A stretch of 64,000 nt of DNA from Aldehydirespirator sp965221605 (lineage in GTDB: Bacteria; Actinomycetota; Acidimicrobiia; Acidimicrobiales; Aldehydirespiratoraceae): contig CBDCSK010000003.1 of assembly GCA_965221605.1 (NCBI GenBank), positions 1-64,000 of the forward strand, in the 5' to 3' direction. Positions 30,632-39,903 of this stretch are shown here, piece by piece. Every line of letters starts with the position of its first letter. Within the stretch, counting starts at the first letter, position 1. Below the pieces are notes generated by a model. That model saw nothing but the letters and a program-made list of their open reading frames with translations, did not search any database and was not told the DNA's origin. A program made the position numbers and the translations under genes.

Positions 30632-31888
30632 CTACCGGGAGGTGCCGGCGACGGTTCCCGCGACGCGGTCGAGCGCCCCGATCACGTCGGCAACCACATC
30701 ATCGGTGTGCTCGAGACCGGCCGAGAACCGCACCGTCCCCTGGCCGATGCACACCGCCTCCAGCTCCTCGGGCAGCAGGCTCACATGAGTCGTCGACGCC
30801 GGATGGGTGACGATGCTCTCGGGCCCGCCCAGCGACGTGGCCAGCCGCACAACCCGGACCTCCTCCACGAAGGCCCGGCCGGCGTCGTAGCCGCCGGCCA
30901 GATCGAAGGTGACCAGACCACCGGCCAGATCCATCTGCCGGGCGGCCAGCTCGTGCTGGGGATGCGACTCCAGACCCGGATAGTGCACCGCCCCGACCAT
31001 CGGATGGCCCTCCAGCGCTTGGGCCAGCGCAGTGGCGGTCTCCGTCTGCTGCCGTAGCCGCACGGCCAGGGTGCGGATGCCCCGCAGAGCGTTGAGCGCG
31101 TCGAACGGCGACGCCACCGCCCCGTGGAGCACGGCGTAGTTCCACAACCACGCCAGCAGCTCCTCGCTGCCGGCCACCACCCCGATGGTGGCGTCGTTGT
31201 GGCCCGCGATCGCCTTGGTGGCCGAGTGGACCACCAGATCCACCCCATAGTCGGCGGGCCGCTGACCCAGCGGCGTGGCGAACGTCGAGTCGACCACCGT
31301 CATCGGACCTGCGATGGCGCCCACCTCGGCCAGGTCGGCCACCGCCAGCTTCGGGTTGGCGGGCGTCTCGGCGATCACCAGCACCGTGCGGCCGGGCAGC
31401 ACGGCCTCCGCGAAGGCGCCGGGCTCGGTGCCGTCCACGAAGGTCACCCCTATGCCGAAGCGGGGGCACGCCGTCTGCAGCAGCAGCTGCGTGCCCGCGT
31501 AGAGCTGGCGCTGGGCGACGATGTGGTCGCCGCTGGAGCACAGGCCGAGCACGATGGCGCTGAGCGCACCCATGCCCGAGGCGAAGGCCCGGGCCGACTC
31601 GGTTCCCTCCAGGTCGGCCACGGCGTCCTCGAAAGCCTTGACGGTGGGGTTGCCGTAGCGGGTGTAGAACCGGCTCGAGTGGGTGTTGACCGCCATGTCG
31701 TGGGCCTCGGACACGGTGTCGGCCGTGAACGTCGAGGTGGCCCACAGGATCGGGGCCAGCGCGTTCTGGTTGTCGTCCCGGCCGGCGCGGATCGCCCGGG
31801 TCTGCACGTGCAGCCCGTCGCCCGAGTCGGCGTCGGAGATGCCGTCGCCGGGAGCGCCGGCAGGCTCAGGGTCGGTGCGCTCAGTCAC
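30632..31888 (-). CDS. metY: Transsulfuration PLP enzyme (O-acetylhomoserine sulfhydrylase / cystathionine gamma-synthase type)
   Basis: A 418-residue Cys/Met-metabolism PLP-dependent enzyme. Landmarks are RFYTRYGNPTVKAFEDAVAD, SGMGALSAIVLGL (phosphate-binding loop), VVDSTFATPLGQRP and the Schiff-base lysine in VHSATKAIAGHND; the C-terminal RLATSLGGPESIVTHPA is characteristic. Because the gene immediately upstream makes O-acetyl- (or succinyl-) homoserine and overlaps by 8 nt, the likely reaction is sulfhydrylation to homocysteine or condensation with cysteine. Length (418) lies between MetB (about 390) and MetY (about 430), so the two cannot be separated safely. It is under control of the SAM riboswitch upstream of metX. 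Confidence 0.8.
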   Translation of the reverse strand: MTERTDPEPAGAPGDGISDADSGDGLHVQTRAIRAGRDDNQNALAPILWATSTFTADTVSEAHDMAVNTHSSRFYTRYGNPTVKAFEDAVADLEGTESARAFASGMGALSAIVLGLCSSGDHIVAQRQLYAGTQLLLQTACPRFGIGVTFVDGTEPGAFAEAVLPGRTVLVIAETPANPKLAVADLAEVGAIAGPMTVVDSTFATPLGQRPADYGVDLVVHSATKAIAGHNDATIGVVAGSEELLAWLWNYAVLHGAVASPFDALNALRGIRTLAVRLRQQTETATALAQALEGHPMVGAVHYPGLESHPQHELAARQMDLAGGLVTFDLAGGYDAGRAFVEEVRVVRLATSLGGPESIVTHPASTTHVSLLPEELEAVCIGQGTVRFSAGLEHTDDVVADVIGALDRVAGTVAGTSR

Positions 31889-33104
31889 CGGACACCTCCT
31901 CGAGGAAGCTGACCACGGGATCCCGCAGCAGCTCGTGCTCCAGCAGGAACCCGTCGTGGCCCTCGTCGCTCTCCAGCATCACCCGGCGGCAGTCGCCGCC
32001 CCCGGCGACGATCCCGGCCTGCAGTTCCTGCTGCTCGTGAGGCGGGTAGAGACGGTCGCTGGTGATCGACGCGGTCAGCACCGGCACCCGGATGCGGCCC
32101 AGGGCCGCGGCCACCGATCCCCGGCCCCGCCCGATGTCGTGCAGGTCCATCGACCGGTTGAGCACCACGTAGGTGTTGGCGTCGAAGCGGCGGACCAGCT
32201 TCTGGCCGTGGTGGTCGAGGTAGGACTCCATCTGGAACCGGCCCCACAGGTCGAATGCCCCGGCCGGGTCGTACATCCGGCGCCCGAAGCGGCGCTCGAA
32301 GGACTCCCCTGACCGGTAGGTGACCTGCGCGATCTGGCGCGCGGTAGCCAGGCCCATCCAGGGCCCCTCCGGCTTGTCGTAGTAGTCGCCGTCGTACCAG
32401 CCGGGATCGGTGGCGATGGCCAGGCGCTCAACCGCGCTCCAGGCGATCTGCAGCGCGCTGGCCGAGGCACAGGTGGCCAGGGGCAGGATCGACCGCACCC
32501 GCTGCGGGTACATGACCGCCCACTCCAGAACCTGCATTCCCCCCATCGAGCCGCCGATCACCGCCAGCCAGCGACGGATTCCGAGATGGTCGGCCAGCCG
32601 GGCCTGGATGCGCACCATGTCGCGGATGGTCACCACCGGAAAGCGCGGCCCGTAGCGCCGGCCGTCGACCGGATCGAAGTCGGCCGGGCCGGTGGTGCCC
32701 TGGCAGCCGCCCAGCACGTTGCTGCACACCACGAAGTACCGGTCGGTGTCGATCGCCCTGCCCGGTCCGATCAGCTCGTGCCACCAGCCGGGCGTGGGAT
32801 GCGACGGCCCGCTGTCGCCGGCCGCATGCGAGTCGCCGGTGAGGGCGTGGCAGACCAGTACCGCGTTGGAGGCCTGCGGGTCGGGCTCGCCCCACGTCTC
32901 GTAGGCCACCCGCACGTCACCAAGGCGCCCTCCCCACTCCAGCGCGAACGGCCGGGTGTCGGTGACGGTCACGAACTTGCGGTCGCCGGCGGGGTCGCCG
33001 ACCTGCCAGGCACCCGTGTTGGGCAGCCCGGCCGGGAAGCGCCCCCCGGGGCCGGCTCGACCGGCCGCGGGAGTCGGAGGCTCGACGTGTGAACCTGCGC
33101 TCAA
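31881..33104 (-). CDS. metX: Homoserine O-acetyltransferase
   Basis: A 407-residue alpha/beta-hydrolase-fold MetX. Catalytic triad: Ser in the nucleophile elbow VIGGSMGGMQVLEW, Asp in SITSDRLYPPHE, His in SDEGHDGFLLEH. Other family blocks are VLVCHALTGDSHAAG, GPGRAIDTDRYFVVCSNVLG and TGPADFDP. It acetylates (in some family members succinylates) homoserine, the first committed step of methionine synthesis. It is the first gene of an operon with the transsulfuration enzyme and is preceded by a SAM-binding riboswitch, so expression should fall when SAM is plentiful. The N-terminal 30 residues are Pro/Gly-rich; a later start is possible. Confidence 0.93.
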   Translation of the reverse strand: MSAGSHVEPPTPAAGRAGPGGRFPAGLPNTGAWQVGDPAGDRKFVTVTDTRPFALEWGGRLGDVRVAYETWGEPDPQASNAVLVCHALTGDSHAAGDSGPSHPTPGWWHELIGPGRAIDTDRYFVVCSNVLGGCQGTTGPADFDPVDGRRYGPRFPVVTIRDMVRIQARLADHLGIRRWLAVIGGSMGGMQVLEWAVMYPQRVRSILPLATCASASALQIAWSAVERLAIATDPGWYDGDYYDKPEGPWMGLATARQIAQVTYRSGESFERRFGRRMYDPAGAFDLWGRFQMESYLDHHGQKLVRRFDANTYVVLNRSMDLHDIGRGRGSVAAALGRIRVPVLTASITSDRLYPPHEQQELQAGIVAGGGDCRRVMLESDEGHDGFLLEHELLRDPVVSFLEEVSGD

Positions 33105-33224
33105 CCCTCGCTCCTTGTGATCCGCTCTAGCCGCCCTCGCGTCGAGGGCAGCCCTGGTGGGGACCGGACACTTCGGGGGCCAGTGACGTCGGGTGGTGCC
33201 CGAAGGACACTTGGTTGCGCCGGC

Positions 33225-33335
33225 CGGGCCGACGCCACATCCCCGCCCGGAGGCGGGCTGGCACCTTGGGTGTCCGATCCCAGGTTGCCGGGCCCGGCCC
33301 GAAGGCCGAACCGCTCGTGATGTCTTGACCGCTAG
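33225..33335 (-). promoter_or_regulatory. SAM riboswitch (SAM-IV-like) upstream of metX
   Basis: On the minus strand the leader shows the conserved core of the SAM-I/SAM-IV clan: P1 (ACATC pairing with GATGT), the ACGAG-type junction, a short P2 capped by UUCG (GGCC-UUCG-GGCC), CCCGGCAACC, then CCCAAGGTGCC closing P3, followed by the P4 hairpin CCCGCC-TCC-GGGCGGG. The short P2 without a kink-turn and the actinobacterial context favour SAM-IV. Downstream (33110-33220) further GC-rich pairing could form the expression platform or the extra SAM-IV pseudoknot. Confidence 0.8.
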
Positions 33336-33398
33336 GTCGCCGACCAGTCTAGAACCCGATCGCGGTGGCGCGGCGCGACACGCCGGGCCCGGCGAGGT

Positions 33399-34634
33399 TC
33401 AGACAGCCTGCTCCCAGCCGAGGAGATCGCCCAGACGATCGTCGTTGGAGAACATCTCCACGATCGGCTCGTCGAGCTCGAGGCGCCGCTGGAGCCGCTT
33501 CACGTCCAGCTCCTCGTCCCACAGCGACAGGGTCACCACCACCCCGGACTCGCCCGCCCGGGCGGTGCGGCCGGCACGGTGGACGTAGGTCTTGTGATCG
33601 GCAGGAGGGTCGAACTGCACGACGACGTCCACGTCGTCGACGTGGATGCCCCTGGCGGCGACGTCGGTCGCCACCAGCACCGGAAGGTCGCCGGCGATGA
33701 ACTGGCGCAGCGACTTCTCGCGGGCCACCTGGCGGAGATCACCGTGAATGGGCGCCGCCTTCACCTCCTCGCGCCGCAGGTCGCGGGCCAGGCGGTCGGC
33801 GGCCACCTTGGTGCGGGTGAACATCAGCGTGCGACCCACGGAGCGGGCTATGGCCGCAGCCACCTTCACCTTGTCGAGCTTGTGGACGCCCACGAAGCGG
33901 TGCACCATCTCGGCCACCGTGATCTCGCGGGGTGCCACTGCGTGCATCGCCGGCTCGCTCTGGTAGCGCCTGATCAGCGAGTCGACCGCCCCGTCGAGGG
34001 TGGCCGAGAACAGCAGGGTCTGGTGGCCGCTCTCGACGTTGCGCAGGATCCACTCGACCTGGGGCAGGAAGCCCATGTCGGCCATCCGGTCGGCCTCGTC
34101 CACCACCACCTGGCGCACTGAGCCGACACTGACCGTGTTCCGGTCGATCAGGTCGATCATCCGGCCCGGTGTGGCCACCACCAGGTCGACGCCCTCGCGC
34201 AGCCTCTTGATCTGCTTGTCGATCGGGGCTCCGCCGTAGGCGGCCAGCACGCGGCGCTTGACCGCGGCCGCGGGCGCAGCAAGCTCGTCGCAGATCTGGT
34301 TGGCCAGCTCGCGTGTGGGGGCCAGCACCAGGCCTGCGGGCGAGCCGGGCTTGGCCCGTGGCAGCCGCTGCAGGACGGGCAGGCCGAAGGCGAGCGTCTT
34401 GCCCGAACCGGTCTTGGCCTTGCCGCACACGTCACGACCGGCCAGGGCGTCGGGGATGGTGAGCACCTGGATGGGGAACGGCACGGTGATGCCCCGAGCA
34501 GCCAGCGACACCACTATCTCGTCGCATAACCCGAGGTCGGCGAAGGTCATGCCACCGGCGGTCGAGGGGTCGAAATCGCCCTCCCGCAGGGACTCGACAT
34601 CGACAATTTGATCAGAAAGGGTCATCAGGACCAT
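33399..34634 (-). CDS. DEAD-box ATP-dependent RNA helicase
   Basis: 411 residues with the full motif set in order: Q-motif region FPIQVLTIPDALAGRDV, Walker A KAKTGSGKT, APTRELANQI, VATPGRMIDL, DEAD (VVVDEADRMADMGF), SAT (LLFSATLDGAV), VLVATDVAARGIHV and HRAGRTARAG. There is a short C-terminal tail only. Such proteins remodel RNA in ribosome assembly or mRNA decay, often in cold adaptation. Start is ATG 34634 or 34625. It is divergent from the adenosine deaminase gene with only 28 nt between start codons, so both messages must be leaderless or share overlapping promoters. Confidence 0.93.
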   Translation of the reverse strand: MVLMTLSDQIVDVESLREGDFDPSTAGGMTFADLGLCDEIVVSLAARGITVPFPIQVLTIPDALAGRDVCGKAKTGSGKTLAFGLPVLQRLPRAKPGSPAGLVLAPTRELANQICDELAAPAAAVKRRVLAAYGGAPIDKQIKRLREGVDLVVATPGRMIDLIDRNTVSVGSVRQVVVDEADRMADMGFLPQVEWILRNVESGHQTLLFSATLDGAVDSLIRRYQSEPAMHAVAPREITVAEMVHRFVGVHKLDKVKVAAAIARSVGRTLMFTRTKVAADRLARDLRREEVKAAPIHGDLRQVAREKSLRQFIAGDLPVLVATDVAARGIHVDDVDVVVQFDPPADHKTYVHRAGRTARAGESGVVVTLSLWDEELDVKRLQRRLELDEPIVEMFSNDDRLGDLLGWEQAV

Positions 34635-34662
34635 AAGGCTACCCTGCGGTATCCCGAATCCC

Positions 34663-35769
34663 TTGAATGCCGCCGACCTCGGCCCGCCCACCGTCGAGCG
34701 CATCCGGCGCGCCCCGAAGGTCGTCCTCCACGACCACCTCGACGGAGGTCTGCGAGCCTCGACGATCGTGGAGCTGGCCTCCGAGACCGGATACCGCGAC
34801 CTGCCCACCACCGACCCGGAGCAACTGGCCGCCTGGATGCGCCGCGGCGCCAACCGCAAGGACCTGACGCTGTACCTCGAGACCTTCGCCCACACCGTAG
34901 GCGTGATGCAGACCGCCGACGCGATCTCCCGGGTGGCCCGGGAATGCGCGGAGGACCTGGCCGCCGACGGGGTCGTCTACGCCGAGGTCCGCTTCGGCCC
35001 CGAGCTCCACACCGAACAGGGACTCACCCTCGACGACGCCATCGAAGCAGTCCTCGAGGGCTTCTCGCAGGGAAGCGACGGCACCCCGCTCACCATCCGG
35101 GCCATCTGCTCGGCCCTGCGCCATCTGCATCGATCCGTCGAGGTGGCCGAGGCCGCGGTCCGCTGGAGGGATCGGGGCGTGGTGGCCTTCGACATAGCCG
35201 GGCCCGAGGACGGCTTCCCTCCCGACGACCACCTGGAGGCGTTCCAGTACTGCCAGCGGGAGAACTTCCACATCACCATCCACGCGGGCGAGGCGTACGG
35301 TCCCCGGTCGATCTGGAAGGCCCTGCAGTTCTGCGGCGCCGAGCGCCTGGGGCACGGCATACGCATCGTCGAGGACATCGCCACCGGCGCCGACGGGGAC
35401 CGCACCCTGGGCCGGCTGGCCCAATACATCAGGGACCGTCGCATCCCGCTGGAGGTCTGCCCCACCTCCAACGTCAACACCGGGGTGTTCTCCTCGCTGG
35501 CCGACCATCCGGTCGACACCCTGGTGCAGCTGCGGTTCCGGGTGACCGTCAACACCGACAACCGCCTGATGTCGAACGTGTCCATGACCTCGGAGATGGC
35601 CGCCCTGGCCGACACCTTCGGCTACGACTGGGCCCGGCTGCGATGGCTGACGGTCAACGCCATGAAGTCCAGCTTCCTGCCGTTCCGGGAACGGCTCCAG
35701 ATAATCGAGGGCCTGATAAAGCCCGGATACGCCCCGCTCGAGGCAGCCCAGAGCGACCCTCCAGTCTGA
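34663..35769 (+). CDS. add: Adenosine deaminase
   Basis: A 368-residue amidohydrolase-fold enzyme. Metal ligands are in VVLHDHLDGGLR (HxH) and HITIHAGEAYG; the catalytic segment is AERLGHGIRI; PTSNVNTGVF and VTVNTDNRLMSNVSM carry the late His/Asp ligands. It hydrolyses adenosine or deoxyadenosine to inosine and ammonia in purine salvage. The start is TTG 34663, which places the HxH motif at the usual distance from the N-terminus; the nearby ATG at 34667 is out of frame. A PfkB-family kinase possibly acting on adenosine lies at 60738-61730. Confidence 0.94.
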   Translation: MNAADLGPPTVERIRRAPKVVLHDHLDGGLRASTIVELASETGYRDLPTTDPEQLAAWMRRGANRKDLTLYLETFAHTVGVMQTADAISRVARECAEDLAADGVVYAEVRFGPELHTEQGLTLDDAIEAVLEGFSQGSDGTPLTIRAICSALRHLHRSVEVAEAAVRWRDRGVVAFDIAGPEDGFPPDDHLEAFQYCQRENFHITIHAGEAYGPRSIWKALQFCGAERLGHGIRIVEDIATGADGDRTLGRLAQYIRDRRIPLEVCPTSNVNTGVFSSLADHPVDTLVQLRFRVTVNTDNRLMSNVSMTSEMAALADTFGYDWARLRWLTVNAMKSSFLPFRERLQIIEGLIKPGYAPLEAAQSDPPV

Positions 35770-35914
35770 GATCCCAGGTGCGCGTCCAGCAATAGGAGCA
35801 ACAACTCCGAGAACGCGAATCGTTCGACCGAGGGGTTGTTACGCTGCCCACTCGATTGCCCGGCTCCGGCCGGACAACGACCCTCTCCCGCCCCCTAACC
35901 CAGGAGAGTTCGCC

Positions 35915-38900
35915 ATGAGTCTGGCCCGTTGCCGCATCGCCGTGCTGGCTGCCATAGCGGTGGCGGCCTCGATCCTCGCCTATGCGCCGGGCGCGGCCGC
36001 CCAGGCGGCATCACAGGACGCCGGCGGGCATCAGGTCTCCATCGATGCACTGGATAAGTACGGGTACCACGCGGGGGTGGAGATGTTCGCGGGTACCGGC
36101 TGTGCCGACAGCGACGAACTCTGCCCGGGTGAGCCGGTGCTGCGCTGGGAGATCGCGGTCTGGCTGGTAAGGATCATCGACGGGGCCAATCCAGCCGCGA
36201 CCCGGTCGTCGCGCTACGACGACGTCGACGCCCGCGCCTGGTGGGCCCCGCACACGGAGCGCCTGGCTGAGCTCGGAATCGACCTGTCATGCGGGCCTGA
36301 CCAGTTGTGTCCCGAAGATCCCATGGACCGGGGCCAGATGGCCGAATTCCTGGTCCGCATCCTCGACCTGCCTCGGTCCGGGACGGCTGCGTTCGCCGAT
36401 GTGAGCGCCGACCACCCGCACGTCGACGACATCGACCGGCTCGCCGGGGGGAGGATCACCGCGGGATGCGGGACGAACCCGGCCCGCTACTGCCCCGACC
36501 AGCACGTCACCCGGGCCCAGATGGTCACGTTCCTGGCCCGGGCGCTGGCCATCGTCGAGGGGGCTCCACCCGTGCCGGCACAGGATCAGACGCCGCTGCC
36601 CGTCGACCCGGATGTCGTGATCGGCACCCTGGACAACGGCCTCACCTACTACCTGCGCCACAACGACGACCCGGGCAAGAACCTCGCCGTGCGTCTGATC
36701 GTCAACGTCGGATCGGTCGACGAGACCGACGAGCAGTCCGGTATCGCGCACTTCGTCGAGCACATGCTCTTCAACGGCACCACCGACTTCCCCGGTCTGT
36801 CGCTCGGAGTGGCGCTGCGGGAGATCGGTGTGGAACTCGGACCCGACGTCAACGCCTCGGTGGGCCACGACCGGACCGTCTACCAGGTGGAATTGCGCAT
36901 CGACGAGCCCCACAAGGCTCCGCTGGTGTTCCACGCCCTGTCGCAGATGGCCAGCGCGGCCACCTTCGCCGACGAAGCGGTCGAATCGGAGCGGGGCGTC
37001 GTCCTCGACGAGTACCGGTTGAGCGTCGAGAGCGTCAACGGCTTCATCGGCAGGGAATTCGACCGGATCTACACCCAGGGCACTCCCTATGAGGCACGCG
37101 ACCCGATAGGCACCGTCGACACCGTGAACTCGATGACAGCCGAGGACCTGCGCGCCTTCTACGAGAAGTGGTACGTGCCCGGCAACATGGCGGTGGTCGC
37201 CGTCGGCGACATGGCCGTCGAGGACCTCGAGGCTCTGGTGGAGGAGCACTTCGGGCCGCTGGCGCAGGGCGAGCCGCGCCAGCCTCCAAGCGTGTACGTA
37301 CCGCCCGCCGGATCCTCGAGCCACGTCGTGACCGACCCGAGGTACGGGGTCACCTTCATCTCGCTGGACATTCCCATCGACCCCCACGATCTCAGCACTG
37401 TGGGCGGGGACCGGCTCACCACCATGGAAGGCCTGATCGAGGTGATGATCGAGAACCGTCTCAGCGACGCCTACGACCGGGGCGAGCTGAGCCAGGTCGA
37501 CCCGCCGCACTTCTCCAGCTTCACCTACAACCGGGGGCTCAGGTACTACGGCACGAACTGGCAGGGCGACAACCTCGACACCGCCTCCGCCGACTACCTC
37601 TCGGTGCTGCTGACCGCTCAGGAGCACGGCTTCACCGACGGCGACCGGGGCCGGGCCATCGGGCAGATCGTGTCCGACCTGCAGTTCCGCCTCGACAGCG
37701 CGCCGACCACCCAGGACGGGCAGTGGGCCGGCCTCTACCAGAACCACTTCTTGTACGGAGCCGACATCGACTCCGTCGCGGGATCGGTGATCCGGGCCGC
37801 CACGCTGCTGACCGAGATCACGGCCGAGGAGTTGACCGAGCACTTCCGCCGGCAGATGAAGCAGGGCGGCTTGCTGGCCATCGCGGTCGGCCCCGACCCG
37901 TCGAGCGTGCCGACGGTAGCCGAACTCGACGCCGCCCTGGCCTCGGCATCCCCCGGACCGCCGCCCGAGGAAGTGGTCGCCATAGACCAGCTGATGGACC
38001 TTCCCGAGCCCGCTGACCCCATCTCGGAGGGGTCCTTCGACCTGCTCGAAGGCGGATACGAGTGGGAGTTCGCCAACGGGGCCCGGGTCATGTTCGCGCC
38101 CTCCGACATCGCCGAGGGATCCGTCAGCCTGCAGGCTCAGTCCCTCGGCGGCTGGTCGGTGCTGGAGCCCGGAGACCGGGCCCTGTCGGCCATCGCCACC
38201 GACGCAGTGCAGGGCAGCGGCCTGGGCGACGTGTCGAGATTGGCGCTGAACCGGTTCCTCGAAGATCGCAACGTTTCGCTCGGTGCCTTCATCGGCGAGA
38301 CGGTCGAGGGGTTCACCGGGGCCGCCGGCGTCGACGACGTGGAGACCATGTTCCAGCTCCTCCACCTGCTGGTGACCGAACCCCGGATCGACGACCAAGC
38401 CTACGCGGACGCACTCCACACAGCCGAGACGCGGCTGGAGCTGGCGGGTCGCGATCCCCGCTGGCGGGCCGCCATCGCCTACCTCGAGGCCCGCTACGGC
38501 GACACCTGGCATCGGGCCATCGCCAGTCGCGAGGAGATCGACTCGCTCACCCGGCCGCGGCTGCTGGACATGTACAGGAGCCGTCTCGGCTCGGTAGACG
38601 ACCTGGTGGTAGCCGTCGTCGGCGACATCGACGCGTCGGTGATCGAGCGTCTGGCCCAGCACTACATCGGCACTCTGCCCGCCGGCGAGGCCGACACCTA
38701 CGTCGACCGCCGACGACCCTTCCCCGTCGGGCTGGCGCAGCGGCAGGTCAAGGTGGGCGAGGGCGAGAGCGCGGTGCTGGAGATCTACCACGAGGCCGAC
38801 CTGGAGGTGACACCGCTGAGAGCAGTGGCGGCCGACGTGCTCACCACCGCGCTGAGCGAGCGCCTGACCCTGGTGATACGCGAGGAGTTAGGAGCCTCCT

Positions 38901-39280
38901 ACGTCGCTGGGGCCGCAATCGATGGCAACACCGCTCCCAGCCAGTTCTTCGACTCGGCGGTCTACGCCTCGCTCGATCCGACCCGGTATGACGAGATCTA
39001 TGCCACCATGCAGGACATCCTCGCCGATGTGGCGGCCAACGGTTTGACTGCTGCGGAGTTCGAGCAGGCCGTCGCCATCCGGACGACCGACTACGCCCGA
39101 TCGCGCAACATCCACCTCCTCAGCGCGCTGCTGGCCAGACCCCACGTCGGTGACGAGAACGTGCTCACCCAGAGGCGCCGCACCGAGGAGCTGGGCCACT
39201 TGACCCCCGAGGATGTGCAGGCGCTGGCGGCCGCACTCTACGGTGGGGACGACCGCATCGAGATTGCCAGAAGGCCGTGA
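35915..39280 (+). CDS. Secreted M16-family metallopeptidase with N-terminal SLH repeats
   Basis: 1121 residues. The signal peptide ends near AAAQAA (residue 30). Residues about 45-215 contain three S-layer-homology-like repeats with Cys pairs (CADSDELCPGEPVLRWEIAV; CGPDQLCPEDPMDRGQMAEF; CGTNPARYCPDQHVTRAQM). The M16 peptidase follows: inverted zinc motif H279-FVE-H283 and the distal Glu in ESERGVVLDEYR, then further M16 lobes to the C-terminus (a two-half insulinase/pitrilysin layout). The SLH part should anchor the protease to the cell wall or S-layer. GGAGAG lies 11 nt before the ATG. The stop overlaps the upp start (GTGA). The SLH-M16 combination is uncommon. Confidence 0.88.
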   Translation: MSLARCRIAVLAAIAVAASILAYAPGAAAQAASQDAGGHQVSIDALDKYGYHAGVEMFAGTGCADSDELCPGEPVLRWEIAVWLVRIIDGANPAATRSSRYDDVDARAWWAPHTERLAELGIDLSCGPDQLCPEDPMDRGQMAEFLVRILDLPRSGTAAFADVSADHPHVDDIDRLAGGRITAGCGTNPARYCPDQHVTRAQMVTFLARALAIVEGAPPVPAQDQTPLPVDPDVVIGTLDNGLTYYLRHNDDPGKNLAVRLIVNVGSVDETDEQSGIAHFVEHMLFNGTTDFPGLSLGVALREIGVELGPDVNASVGHDRTVYQVELRIDEPHKAPLVFHALSQMASAATFADEAVESERGVVLDEYRLSVESVNGFIGREFDRIYTQGTPYEARDPIGTVDTVNSMTAEDLRAFYEKWYVPGNMAVVAVGDMAVEDLEALVEEHFGPLAQGEPRQPPSVYVPPAGSSSHVVTDPRYGVTFISLDIPIDPHDLSTVGGDRLTTMEGLIEVMIENRLSDAYDRGELSQVDPPHFSSFTYNRGLRYYGTNWQGDNLDTASADYLSVLLTAQEHGFTDGDRGRAIGQIVSDLQFRLDSAPTTQDGQWAGLYQNHFLYGADIDSVAGSVIRAATLLTEITAEELTEHFRRQMKQGGLLAIAVGPDPSSVPTVAELDAALASASPGPPPEEVVAIDQLMDLPEPADPISEGSFDLLEGGYEWEFANGARVMFAPSDIAEGSVSLQAQSLGGWSVLEPGDRALSAIATDAVQGSGLGDVSRLALNRFLEDRNVSLGAFIGETVEGFTGAAGVDDVETMFQLLHLLVTEPRIDDQAYADALHTAETRLELAGRDPRWRAAIAYLEARYGDTWHRAIASREEIDSLTRPRLLDMYRSRLGSVDDLVVAVVGDIDASVIERLAQHYIGTLPAGEADTYVDRRRPFPVGLAQRQVKVGEGESAVLEIYHEADLEVTPLRAVAADVLTTALSERLTLVIREELGASYVAGAAIDGNTAPSQFFDSAVYASLDPTRYDEIYATMQDILADVAANGLTAAEFEQAVAIRTTDYARSRNIHLLSALLARPHVGDENVLTQRRRTEELGHLTPEDVQALAAALYGGDDRIEIARRP

Positions 39281-39903
39281 CCGAAGTCCATGTCGCAGAC
39301 AATGCGCTGATGGCCGAGCGGGTCACGCGCCTGCGCGACTCGTCCACCCCGAACCACGAGTTCAGGCGGCTGCTGAGCGACCTCAGCTCAGTCCTCGTGT
39401 ACGAGGCGATGCGGCAGGCCCCGCTCGTGCCCGTCGACATCACCACCCCCATGGGACCGGCCACGGGGATGCGCTTCGAGCGCCTCCCGGTGGTGGTGCC
39501 GGTGCTGCGGGCCGGTCTGGGGATGCTCGACGCCGCGCTGGACCTGCTCGGTGACGTGCAGGTGGCGTTCGTGGGGCTCAGGCGCAACGAGAGCACGCTG
39601 GAGGCCCGGGAGTATGCGAGCACCCTGCCCGAGGACCTCGACGGCCGCGACGCCCTGATCCTGGATCCGATGCTGGCCACCGGGGGGTCGTTCGTGCACG
39701 CCTGCGAGCTGCTGAGAGCCGCCGGGGCGGGCCGGGTGACCGCGGTGTGCGTTCTCGCCGCGCCCGAAGGGATCGAGCGGGTGCGCGACGCCGGGGTGGC
39801 CGACGCCATCTGCGTGGCCGCGGTCGACGAGTCACTCGACTCCAACGGGTTCATCCTGCCGGGCCTCGGCGACGCCGGCGACCGCCAGTTCGGCCCGCCA
39901 TGA
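39277..39903 (+). CDS. upp: Uracil phosphoribosyltransferase
   Basis: 208 residues. Typical Upp blocks: RDSSTPNHEFRRLLSDLSSV, VVVPVLRAGLGMLDAAL, VGLRRNESTLEAREY, the PRPP loop ALILDPMLATGGSFVHACEL and the uracil-binding C-terminal LDSNGFILPGLGDAGDR. It converts uracil and PRPP to UMP in salvage. GTG start overlapping the upstream peptidase stop by 4 nt; its own stop overlaps the next ATG by 4 nt, so three genes are translationally chained. Confidence 0.94.
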   Translation: MTEVHVADNALMAERVTRLRDSSTPNHEFRRLLSDLSSVLVYEAMRQAPLVPVDITTPMGPATGMRFERLPVVVPVLRAGLGMLDAALDLLGDVQVAFVGLRRNESTLEAREYASTLPEDLDGRDALILDPMLATGGSFVHACELLRAAGAGRVTAVCVLAAPEGIERVRDAGVADAICVAAVDESLDSNGFILPGLGDAGDRQFGPP

